A DNA stretch of 54,925 bases from an uncultured Verrucomicrobiota bacterium. GTDB lineage: Bacteria; Verrucomicrobiota; Verrucomicrobiia; Opitutales; Seribacteraceae. The notes under the pieces were generated by a model. It was not told the origin of the DNA. It saw only the letters and a program-made list of their open reading frames with translations, and made no database searches. The translations under genes were made by a program, and so were the position numbers. The DNA is taken from positions 1 through 54,925 of the forward strand of contig CACFTI010000014.1 in assembly GCA_902569115.1 (NCBI GenBank), given 5' to 3'. Positions 45,555 to 53,518 of this stretch are shown piece after piece. Numbering within the stretch: position 1 is the stretch's first letter; every line of letters starts with the position of its first letter.

Positions 45555-46025
45555 CTATTTCAAAACATCTTTAATTGCATCAAAGTCTGGCAGTTGCTTT
45601 GGATCATCTGAAGACCATGCGTATAATATGGACCCATCTTTTGAAACAACAAATGCAGATCTTTTGGCAACTCCGGCAAATCCGATGAAGTCTTCATATA
45701 GAACGCCGTATGATTTAGAAACATCTTTATTAAAGTCACTGAGCAGAGGGAAGTTTAAGTTCTCCTTTTGAGCCATAACTTCCTGAGCAAATGGGCTGTC
45801 TACGCTTATGCCATAGACTTGGGCATTCAAGTCATTGTAAGCGGAAATATCATCTCTTACCGAGCAAGTTTCTTCAGTGCAAACACCAGTGAATGCAAAA
45901 GGGAAAAACAGCAAAACAACTGCTTGTTTATCTTTATGATCGCTAAGAGAAATATCTTTCAGACCATCTGCGTTTTTAGTTTTAAGTGAAAAGTCGGGAG
46001 CGTTATCGCCAATGTTTAAAGTCAT
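45555..46025 (-). CDS. Peroxiredoxin, AhpE/BCP-like
   Basis: A 156-residue thiol peroxidase that reduces peroxides. The active-site segment is FPFAFTGVCTEETC, with peroxidatic Cys49 and a second Cys54 five residues later, the spacing used as a resolving pair in PrxQ/BCP proteins. Other marks are NIGDNAPDFSL at the start, YGISVDSPFAQ and RSAFVVSKDG. No signal peptide, so cytoplasmic. It is monocistronic and divergent from tyrS with 143 bp between. Confidence 0.92.
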   Translation of the reverse strand: MTLNIGDNAPDFSLKTKNADGLKDISLSDHKDKQAVVLLFFPFAFTGVCTEETCSVRDDISAYNDLNAQVYGISVDSPFAQEVMAQKENLNFPLLSDFNKDVSKSYGVLYEDFIGFAGVAKRSAFVVSKDGSILYAWSSDDPKQLPDFDAIKDVLK

Positions 46026-46168
46026 TTTCGGTTTCGTTAAAGGGATTTAAGTAATAATTTGGTAATGTTGTAACGATTGAAAGCAAGCGGAATCACACTT
46101 CCATTCCGAATAAAATCGATTCTGCACTCGTCCTGTACCTTATTATCTTTTAAAGAAATTTTATATAT

Positions 46169-47347
46169 ATGGAAATAAACACATTACTTTCAGGTTCCGA
46201 AACCATTATTGGAAGGGAAGAGCTTATCGAAAAGATTTCTTCAGGAGTAAAGCTTAAGGTTAAGTTTGGTGTTGATCCGACTCGCCCTGACCTCACTTTT
46301 GGTCACCTCGTCGTATTTAATAAGTTAAAACAATTTCAGGATGCGGGACACGATACGATTTTGTTAATAGGTGATTATACTGCCAGAATTGGCGATCCTA
46401 GCGGAAGGTCTGATCTTCGTCCCGAACTGACCGCAAGTGAAGTGGATGAAAACGCAGAAACATATTTGGACCAAGCTTTCAAAATTTTGGATTCAAGTAA
46501 GACAACAGTGAGAAGAAATAGTGAATGGTTTTCGAAGATGACATTTGCGGATGCTCTCAATCTGACTCGAAAAATGACAGTCGCTCAAATGCTGGAAAGA
46601 GATGATTTCTCCAAGAGGTTTAAAGCTAATCAACCTATATCAATGGTTGAATTTATGTACCCTTTGATCCAAGGATATGACTCCGTAATTTTAGAATCTG
46701 ATATCGAAATTGGTGGTAGCGATCAGTTATTCAATATGCTTGTGGGCAGAAATTTACAAAAAGACATCGGAATGAATACTCAGGCAGTTTTGACAATGCC
46801 TTTACTCGTGGGTCTGGATGGAGTACGAAAAATGTCTAAAAGCTATGATAATTATATAGCCTTTAATGATTCTGCTAAAGATATTTTCGGAAAGGCGATG
46901 TCGTTGTCGGATGAAGCCATGTGGGAATATTTTCAACTGCTCCTGAATTACCCGGATACGCAAATCGAGGAAATGAAGCAACTCCATCCAATGGATGCAA
47001 AAAAAGCATTGGCAGAGTCTTTAACATCTTTGTTTTTTGAGGACACTGTTGCCAAAAAAGAAAGAGAAGAATTTTCCAAAGTATTTTCCAAAGGCAAAGT
47101 TCCGGAAGAAATGCCCACCTTTTCGCTTTCTTCATTAAGTTTAGACAAAGAAAGCCTCTTGAATGTCTTGGCTTCGACAGAAAAGTTTGGCTCAAAGGGA
47201 GAAATTAGAAGACTGGTAAAGCAGGGGGCAATCAAACTGGATAATATAAGGGTCGATGATCCTGAAATGGAACTTGGTTTTGAACCAGAGCAAAACGACA
47301 TGGTGATCAAGGCAGGTAAGAAAATTTTTATTAGGATTGAGAAATAA
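46169..47347 (+). CDS. tyrS: Tyrosyl-tRNA synthetase
   Basis: The 392-residue class I synthetase charges tRNA-Tyr. The N-terminal catalytic domain has VKFGVDPTRPDLTFGHLVV, where the HIGH motif reads Thr43-Phe-Gly-His46, so its first His is replaced. Also seen are QFQDAGH, IGDPSGRSD, the tyrosine-binding YPLIQGYDS and GGSDQLFN, and the KMSKS motif at about 221-225. A C-terminal S4-type domain (KGEIRRLVKQGAIKLD) binds RNA. The 3' end overlaps uvrA by 17 bp tail to tail. Confidence 0.94.
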   Translation: MEINTLLSGSETIIGREELIEKISSGVKLKVKFGVDPTRPDLTFGHLVVFNKLKQFQDAGHDTILLIGDYTARIGDPSGRSDLRPELTASEVDENAETYLDQAFKILDSSKTTVRRNSEWFSKMTFADALNLTRKMTVAQMLERDDFSKRFKANQPISMVEFMYPLIQGYDSVILESDIEIGGSDQLFNMLVGRNLQKDIGMNTQAVLTMPLLVGLDGVRKMSKSYDNYIAFNDSAKDIFGKAMSLSDEAMWEYFQLLLNYPDTQIEEMKQLHPMDAKKALAESLTSLFFEDTVAKKEREEFSKVFSKGKVPEEMPTFSLSSLSLDKESLLNVLASTEKFGSKGEIRRLVKQGAIKLDNIRVDDPEMELGFEPEQNDMVIKAGKKIFIRIEK

Positions 47348-50300
47348 AAGATTGGATGGCTTTTTTAACAAACGCTGCAGTTAGACTGCGTTTTGATTTG
47401 AGTAAGTTCTTTACAGATCCTTGAAAGATTTTTTCTCCGCCCTTTTCACCCCCCTCAGGGCCCATTTCAATAATATAATCAGCAGCGGAAATGAGCTCGA
47501 TGTCATGCTCAACCACTACAACAGTGTTTCCTTCTTTGATGAGTCTGCGTAGCAGGTGTAACAATTTCATCCGATCCTTCTGGTGTAGCCCAATAGTTGG
47601 CTCTTCTAATACATAAAAGTTAGGCTTCGCTTTAGGGCGGTTGGAATATTTTAAAGCATCAATTCCTTTTGAAAGTTCGGAAGCTAACTTAAGTCTTTGT
47701 GCTTCCCCTCCGGATAAGGTGGGTGAAGCTTGGCCAAGTTTTAAATACCCGAGACCCGTTTCCACCATTAAACTAAAAGTTTCTTTTAATGAGTGATCAA
47801 AATAGAAAAAATCGCGAGCTTCTTCGAAAGTTAAATTTAAGATTTCGGCAATATTTTTCCCATTCCAAGTGAGTGAAAGTATTTCGTCCTTAAATCTTTT
47901 CCCATTACAAGATGAACAGATCACATAAGAGTCTGGCAGGAAGTTCATTTCCAGCTTAACCTTACCATTTCCTTTGCAAGATTCACATCGGCCTCCTTTG
48001 ACATTAAAAGAAAAAGTACTGGAACTAAGTCCCAGGGCTTTCGATTCCTGTGTTTGGGCAAAAAGACTCCGAATTTTATCCCAAACGCCTAAGTAGGTGG
48101 CCGGGGTGGACCTGGATGTTTTGCCAATCGGCTTTTGATCGACTTCTATGGCCTTTCCAAAAGTATGCCCGTTTTTAATTTGCCCTTTTTCAGTAACTAG
48201 AGAGGACTCGTTTGCAGAAATAGCCTCTTTAACACTCGGAAAAAGAATGCCACGCACAAAAGTAGACTTTCCGGCACCAGATACTCCACAGCAAACCGTA
48301 AGGCGAGCCTTAGGTATAGCAAATGATGTATTTCTAATATTTCGCAAGCGTGCTTTTTGTAGATGTATCCAATTAGAATCATTTGGGTTTCTGACCCCTT
48401 TGGGAAGATCAAGTTTTGTAAAAATTTCATTGGAAGCGGTGTATGCAGATGTCTCTTCTTCAATAGCGTGGTTGGTTTGACCGCAGGCTACAATTTTCCC
48501 GCCTCTTGAGCCGGCCTCGGGCCCTATATCGATAATAAAATCTGCTTGTTCTATTGTTTCGATGTCGTGCTCTACGACTAAAAGTGAATTCCCTCGATGC
48601 AGGAGTTTTCGCAGAGCATCTATCAACCTTTGGTTATCAACCGGATGTAAACCAATGGATGGCTCATCCAAAACATATAATACGCCTGACAAATTTGATC
48701 CTAATTGGCTCGCAAGCCTTATTCTTTGTGCCTCTCCTCCAGATAATGAAGATGTTTCACGGTCAAGTGTTAGGTATTCGAGTCCTACTTTTTTCATAAA
48801 ACCGAGGCGATCAATTATTTCTGGAATTATGCTTTGAAGGATTGGTTTTTCAGTAATTTTAATTTTTAGGGAAGAGAGGAAATCGGTAATTTTTGAGGGT
48901 GGTAAGGATAATAGTTCAGGTAATGAGAATTTTTTATGTTCCTTTGATTCCAAGATTACATTTCGTGCTATGGGTCCTAATCTTTGCCCGTTACACTTTG
49001 GACAAATATCTCCATTTTCAATCTTCCACCAGTCACCGCTGGCTGGTAAATCTTCCTTCATCCAGTCGTAAATCTTTCCATATCCCTTGCAATATGAACA
49101 TCTACCCTTTGCGGAATTCCATGAGAATAAAGAAGGCTCCAAGTCAGGATATGTTTCTCCAGTAGTTGGGTCTACCCTCCTTGTGGAAAACCATTTTTCT
49201 TCTTCCTTATCCCCATAAACTAGAAGGCATCTGCCTTTCCCAGTTTTAAGAGCAAGATCGATTGATGATTTAAGGTGAGCAATGAAGGGTGTTTTTTCCC
49301 AATTTCCAACGACTGCTTCGATGTCATGCAATCGGTAGCGGTCGAGTCCTTCGAATCCTTCCGTATCAAGGTATTGACCGTCACACCTTACTGTTTCGAA
49401 ACCCTTCTCCATCGCCCAGTTAACAATTGGCTTGTGGTGTCCTTTACGATTTGTGACTAATGGTGAAAGTAATTTTATCGAAGTGTTTGAATTAGAATTA
49501 AAGAATTTTTTAATAAATTTAATTATATTTTGCTCTATTTGTTGAGCACTTGATTGCTCAAGGGGCTTTCCAGTTGCTTCACTTAATTGTATTCCAAGCC
49601 TAGCATAAAGTAGTCGCAAGTATTGAGCGATTTCTGTGATTGAGCCAACGGTCGACTTTTTTGAACCCCTTGTGACCCTTTGTTCAATTGCAACAGTCGG
49701 TTGCATCCCTTCAATGAAGTCTACGTCTGGTTTTCCCATTTGCTCTACGAATTGCCTGGCATAAGCACTCATAGATTCCATAAAACGCCTTTGGCCTTCA
49801 GCGAAAATCACATCGAACGCTAAAGAAGATTTACCGGATCCAGATGGTCCCGTTACTACAACAAATTTTCCATGGGGAATCTTTAGATGTAGGTTTTGCA
49901 GGTTGTTTTCTCTTGCACCGAAAATCGAAAGATTTCGCTTATTAATTAAGGAATTTTTTTGATTGTATAATTTTTGAGAATTTGAAGATGAACGAAAGTC
50001 GGAAAATATAAATTTCGATGTCAAAGTACCTTTCTCTCGTAAAGAAATTGGATTCCCTGTTGCTACAATTTTTCCACCCTCGATTCCCGCACCTGGTCCC
50101 ATTTCTAAGATCCAGTCAGCACTTCTTAAGACTTGGGGGTTGTGTTCAACTAGTATAACCGAGTGTCCTGAATCGACAATGCTTCTGAGGGTATTAATAA
50201 GATTATTAACATCCTGCATGTGTAAGCCTGTTGTAGGTTCATCAATCAGCAAGATTGAAGGAGACTTTCCCTTTGAAATAGAGCCCAAGTATTTTACAAG

Positions 50301-52763
50301 TTTGAGTCTTTGTGACTCACCTCCAGAAAGAGTATTCAGAGGTTGCCCAAGTGTGAGATAGCCAAGACCGACCGATTGCAATAGTTTAAGTTTCCGTTGG
50401 GTTTTCGGAAGATTGGGAAAATAACCTAGAGCGTCTTCAACGCTTAGGTTAAGAATTTCTGAGACTGAAAGATTTTCCAGTTTAACACCTAGTATATCGT
50501 CTTTAAACCTCATGCCGTTACAATAACTGCATGGGATCTGTAAGTCTGATAGAAATTGCATCTCTACTACTTCGTAGCCAAGGCCTCCGCATTCATCACA
50601 TCTGCCATTTCCGCTATTGAACGAGAAATCACCAGGGAGATAACCCAAGAGTTTACAATCCTCAGTCCTGCCGAGGGCTTCTTTGATGGGACTCCATCCA
50701 TCCGTGTAAAGAATGGGATTAGACCGTGGCGTTTTACTCACCGTATTTTGATCAATGAGAATTACTTCATCAAAATCTTTATTCGTGGTGACTGCTCCAT
50801 TTACTCCACTTCCATCAACAGATAATCCTTCGTAGAGAATATGATTTACTAGAGTTGATTTTCCCGAACCAGATACACCGGCAATACAAACCATCTGACC
50901 GAGTGGGATTTTTGCACTAAATTTATTTAAATTATATTTACTTGCATTTTGAACCTTTATGTACCCGTTATTCGTAGATCGAATTTTGTTAGAATTAAGT
51001 GTAATTTCTGATTTCGCCTTCTTAGAAAGCCACTTCCCGGTTAGGGAATGTTTTGATTTGAGAAGATTTTTAAGGTTTCCCTCAAACACTACTTCACCGC
51101 CTTTTGAGCCAGGTTTTGGCCCAATCTCAATAATTTTGTCAGCTGATTGAATGACATTTTCGTCATGCTCTACCACGCATACACAATTCCCGGCATCAGC
51201 CAGTTTTCGTAATATTTTAATTAAATTCCCGACATCCTTACCATGTAAACCGATTGTAGGTTCGTCCAATGCAAACATAGCATCTGTCAGCGAAGAACCA
51301 AGGCAAGTGGTAAGGTTAACCCTTTGCGTTTCTCCGCCACTTAGTGTTTTGGTCGAGCGATCTAGAGTTAAATACCCAAGACCAACCTCTTTGAGGTATT
51401 GAAGTCTTTGCTTTATTCCCTCAAGAGCGAGATTTATTTTCTGGTCTTTGGCGGGCATCTCTTTTGGTAAGAGGGACGACAGCTTGCTAACAGGAATAGA
51501 ATATAATTCCGGAAGAGACATGCCGTTCCATTTCCACAAAATGGATTCTTCACCCAATCTCTTGCCTTTACATGCTGTGCATTCAAAATATCCCCTGTAT
51601 TTTGATAGAAATACACGGATGTGCATTTTATATGTTTTTTTCTCAACCCACTTGAAGAAATTATCTATCCCATACCATTTTGAGGATCCTTCTTGGTAAT
51701 CAGGGTCACCGTTCCACAAGAGATCATTTTCTTTAGCCGAAAATTCAACTACCGGTTTTTTTGCATCGAGATATCCTTCCTTGCAGTACGCCAATAAGTC
51801 TTCTTGGCAATGGTTAAATACTTTTCCGGAGAATGCACGAATGGCTTGACCAGAAAGAGATAGTGAAGGATCTGGGATAACTTTATTTCTATCAATTGAA
51901 ATAGTTCTACCAAAGCCTCTGCACTGTGGACATGCACCCTGCGGTGAGTTGAATGAAAACAAATTTGGTTTGGGTGAAACAAATGTCTTACCGCTCGATT
52001 TTGAACGTAAGCCAAGCAGTAAAGATTCAAGAAATTTTCCATTTTCAGTTCTTACTTCAGCTTTACCTTGACCTTTTTCTAGAGAAATAGAAATAGCTTC
52101 GATCAGCCTGGAGCGGTTTTTTCTTTGGGTTTGGATTTTATCAACGACTACAAAAGCTTCTTTAATTTCAAGATTTGTATTTTCTAATAATGAAATTTTG
52201 ACATATTCATTATTTATTAAAATTCGTGAGTGCCCTGCTCTCTCAAGAAAGGTAATGAATTCTGAAAAGGTCAACTTTTCTGGTCTCTTACACTTAAACC
52301 CCAGCACTACATTCTTTGAGGAATGTTTTTCTAAAATTGTTTTTGCCTGTGATTCAGCTGTTTCTGATATTATTTCATCACCTGTTTGTGGATCAAACAA
52401 GGACGATACGTCTGAAAACCATACTTTAAAGTAATCACACAATTCAGTCATTGTACCAACGGTTGATCGTGAGTTCCTTACTGAATTCTTTTGTTCAACC
52501 GCAATGGATGGCCTTGCATTCTCAATCGACTTAACTTCAGGTCGCGGTAGGGTATCAAGAAATTGCCTTACATACGGACTGAAGGTTTCAACATACCTTC
52601 TTTGTCCTTCAGCATGAAGAACATCAAATAATAAAGTGGATTTACCACTCCCGCTCAAACCTGTAATTACCGTTATTTCTCCGGGAGAAATTTGCAGGCT
52701 TATATCTTTTAAATTGTTATGCGTTGCCCCATTTACAATGATATCAGGTGATTTAAATGGCAT
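47331..52763 (-). CDS. uvrA: Double-length UvrA (excinuclease ABC subunit A, two fused copies)
   Basis: The 1810-residue protein is two UvrA units in tandem, about twice the usual length. Four Walker A motifs occur near residues 35 (GLSGSGKST), 631 (GVSGSGKST), 974 (GPSGSGKSS) and 1496 (GVSGAGKST). Four LSGGE signatures lie near 474, 811, 1342 and 1686. Cysteine pairs of UvrA zinc modules recur (CPQCRGFG, CDECGGLG, CSYCKGYG, CESCKGNG with partners). The Walker B segments are LDEPTIGLH, IDEPTTGLH, LDEPSIGLH and, in the fourth, LEEPTIGLH, with Glu replacing Asp. The junction lies near residues 910-945. UvrA finds bulky DNA lesions and loads UvrB. Double-length UvrA is known from Chlamydia. Confidence 0.96.
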   Translation of the reverse strand: MPFKSPDIIVNGATHNNLKDISLQISPGEITVITGLSGSGKSTLLFDVLHAEGQRRYVETFSPYVRQFLDTLPRPEVKSIENARPSIAVEQKNSVRNSRSTVGTMTELCDYFKVWFSDVSSLFDPQTGDEIISETAESQAKTILEKHSSKNVVLGFKCKRPEKLTFSEFITFLERAGHSRILINNEYVKISLLENTNLEIKEAFVVVDKIQTQRKNRSRLIEAISISLEKGQGKAEVRTENGKFLESLLLGLRSKSSGKTFVSPKPNLFSFNSPQGACPQCRGFGRTISIDRNKVIPDPSLSLSGQAIRAFSGKVFNHCQEDLLAYCKEGYLDAKKPVVEFSAKENDLLWNGDPDYQEGSSKWYGIDNFFKWVEKKTYKMHIRVFLSKYRGYFECTACKGKRLGEESILWKWNGMSLPELYSIPVSKLSSLLPKEMPAKDQKINLALEGIKQRLQYLKEVGLGYLTLDRSTKTLSGGETQRVNLTTCLGSSLTDAMFALDEPTIGLHGKDVGNLIKILRKLADAGNCVCVVEHDENVIQSADKIIEIGPKPGSKGGEVVFEGNLKNLLKSKHSLTGKWLSKKAKSEITLNSNKIRSTNNGYIKVQNASKYNLNKFSAKIPLGQMVCIAGVSGSGKSTLVNHILYEGLSVDGSGVNGAVTTNKDFDEVILIDQNTVSKTPRSNPILYTDGWSPIKEALGRTEDCKLLGYLPGDFSFNSGNGRCDECGGLGYEVVEMQFLSDLQIPCSYCNGMRFKDDILGVKLENLSVSEILNLSVEDALGYFPNLPKTQRKLKLLQSVGLGYLTLGQPLNTLSGGESQRLKLVKYLGSISKGKSPSILLIDEPTTGLHMQDVNNLINTLRSIVDSGHSVILVEHNPQVLRSADWILEMGPGAGIEGGKIVATGNPISLREKGTLTSKFIFSDFRSSSNSQKLYNQKNSLINKRNLSIFGARENNLQNLHLKIPHGKFVVVTGPSGSGKSSLAFDVIFAEGQRRFMESMSAYARQFVEQMGKPDVDFIEGMQPTVAIEQRVTRGSKKSTVGSITEIAQYLRLLYARLGIQLSEATGKPLEQSSAQQIEQNIIKFIKKFFNSNSNTSIKLLSPLVTNRKGHHKPIVNWAMEKGFETVRCDGQYLDTEGFEGLDRYRLHDIEAVVGNWEKTPFIAHLKSSIDLALKTGKGRCLLVYGDKEEEKWFSTRRVDPTTGETYPDLEPSLFSWNSAKGRCSYCKGYGKIYDWMKEDLPASGDWWKIENGDICPKCNGQRLGPIARNVILESKEHKKFSLPELLSLPPSKITDFLSSLKIKITEKPILQSIIPEIIDRLGFMKKVGLEYLTLDRETSSLSGGEAQRIRLASQLGSNLSGVLYVLDEPSIGLHPVDNQRLIDALRKLLHRGNSLLVVEHDIETIEQADFIIDIGPEAGSRGGKIVACGQTNHAIEEETSAYTASNEIFTKLDLPKGVRNPNDSNWIHLQKARLRNIRNTSFAIPKARLTVCCGVSGAGKSTFVRGILFPSVKEAISANESSLVTEKGQIKNGHTFGKAIEVDQKPIGKTSRSTPATYLGVWDKIRSLFAQTQESKALGLSSSTFSFNVKGGRCESCKGNGKVKLEMNFLPDSYVICSSCNGKRFKDEILSLTWNGKNIAEILNLTFEEARDFFYFDHSLKETFSLMVETGLGYLKLGQASPTLSGGEAQRLKLASELSKGIDALKYSNRPKAKPNFYVLEEPTIGLHQKDRMKLLHLLRRLIKEGNTVVVVEHDIELISAADYIIEMGPEGGEKGGEKIFQGSVKNLLKSKRSLTAAFVKKAIQSFISQS

Positions 52764-52803
52764 GGGGGATATCTAGACTTCTTTTTGAAGTTCGCAAGAA
52801 AAG

Positions 52804-52880
<77 letters not shown>

Positions 52881-52893
52881 AACCAAAATACCT

Positions 52894-52921
52894 ACTATGT
52901 CAGCTAAATTTCATTTCGCAA
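52894..52921 (-). promoter_or_regulatory. Candidate promoter of tRNA-Glu
   Basis: On the minus strand TTGCGA (52916-52921) and CATAGT (52894-52899) are spaced by 16 bp, 13 bp before the mature tRNA 5' end. Moderate match. Confidence 0.4.
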
Positions 52922-52954
52922 GATCAAAGCTTTAATTTGATTTTAGTAGAAAGT

Positions 52955-52982
52955 TTGACTTTAGACTGAATTTTTTTAACAT
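52955..52982 (+). promoter_or_regulatory. Candidate promoter of rpmH-rnpA-yidC
   Basis: TTGACT (52955-52960) and TAACAT (52977-52982) are spaced by 16 bp and lie 15 bp before the rpmH start. The leader would be very short. No DnaA-box cluster was seen nearby. Confidence 0.4.
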
Positions 52983-52997
52983 TCGTCAGTTTTTCCG

Positions 52998-53153
52998 ATG
53001 AAACCTACATACAACCCCTCAAAGATACGCCGTGCTCGCAAATTTGGCTTCCGTAAACGCAATCAAACAGCATCTGGCCGCAAGGTGTTAAAGAACCGAC
53101 GCCAAAAAGGTCGTGCTCGTTTAACCGCTTCGGTTGCCCGTCGTTTCAGATAA
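52998..53153 (+). CDS. rpmH: Ribosomal protein bL34
   Basis: The 51-residue, strongly basic protein has the family start [20 protein letters not shown], then a [19 protein letters not shown] core. It is somewhat longer than the 44-47 residues usual in many bacteria, because of a C-terminal tail (TASVARRFR). It precedes rnpA by 14 bp, the universal arrangement. Confidence 0.95.
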   Translation: MKPTYNPSKIRRARKFGFRKRNQTASGRKVLKNRRQKGRARLTASVARRFR

Positions 53154-53167
53154 TCCTCAGGAATTTC

Positions 53168-53518
53168 GTGAGGCATAAGTTCTCGCGGTCAATGAGACTG
53201 CTTACGAAAGAAGACTTTGGGCAAGTAAAGAGAAGTAAGCTCAAGGTGAGAACCCCTTTTTTTTGGGGACAAGCCATTCATTGTACAAAAAATAAAGCTG
53301 TGAGAATAGGAATTATAACCACACGAAAACTAGGAGATGCCCATATCCGAAACCGAGCGAGAAGAATTGTTCGAGAATTATTTAGAAGGAATGTTTCGAA
53401 AATAAAAAGCTCTGCCTCTATGATTGTTTTGCCAAGGAAAAATATGCTTGAACAGGAATTTGAAAATCTGGAGACAGAATTTATAAGTTTTTTAGATAAA
53501 CTCGGTATACTGAAATGA
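53168..53518 (+). CDS. rnpA: Ribonuclease P protein component
   Basis: The 116-residue basic protein assists RNase P RNA in 5' maturation of tRNA. It has the opening KFSRSMRLLTKEDFGQV, a beta core (RIGIITTRKLGDAHIRNRARRIVRELFR, quoted in part as GDAHIRNRARRIVREL) with the RNR motif, and the closing MIVLPRK. The chosen start is GTG at 53168, because the residues before the internal ATG at 53192 fit the family N-terminus. Its stop overlaps the yidC start (ATGA). Confidence 0.93.
   Translation: MRHKFSRSMRLLTKEDFGQVKRSKLKVRTPFFWGQAIHCTKNKAVRIGIITTRKLGDAHIRNRARRIVRELFRRNVSKIKSSASMIVLPRKNMLEQEFENLETEFISFLDKLGILK

Noticed and set aside
46088-46108. CGGAAT/ATTCCG inverted repeat upstream of tyrS as T-box or regulatory RNA
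   Set aside because: The stem is 6 bp, the leader is short, and no T-box sequence or specifier loop could be recognised.
52881-52997. Replication origin next to rpmH
   Set aside because: No DnaA-box cluster, AT-rich repeats or dnaA gene is present; the region is explained by divergent tRNA-Glu and rpmH promoters.
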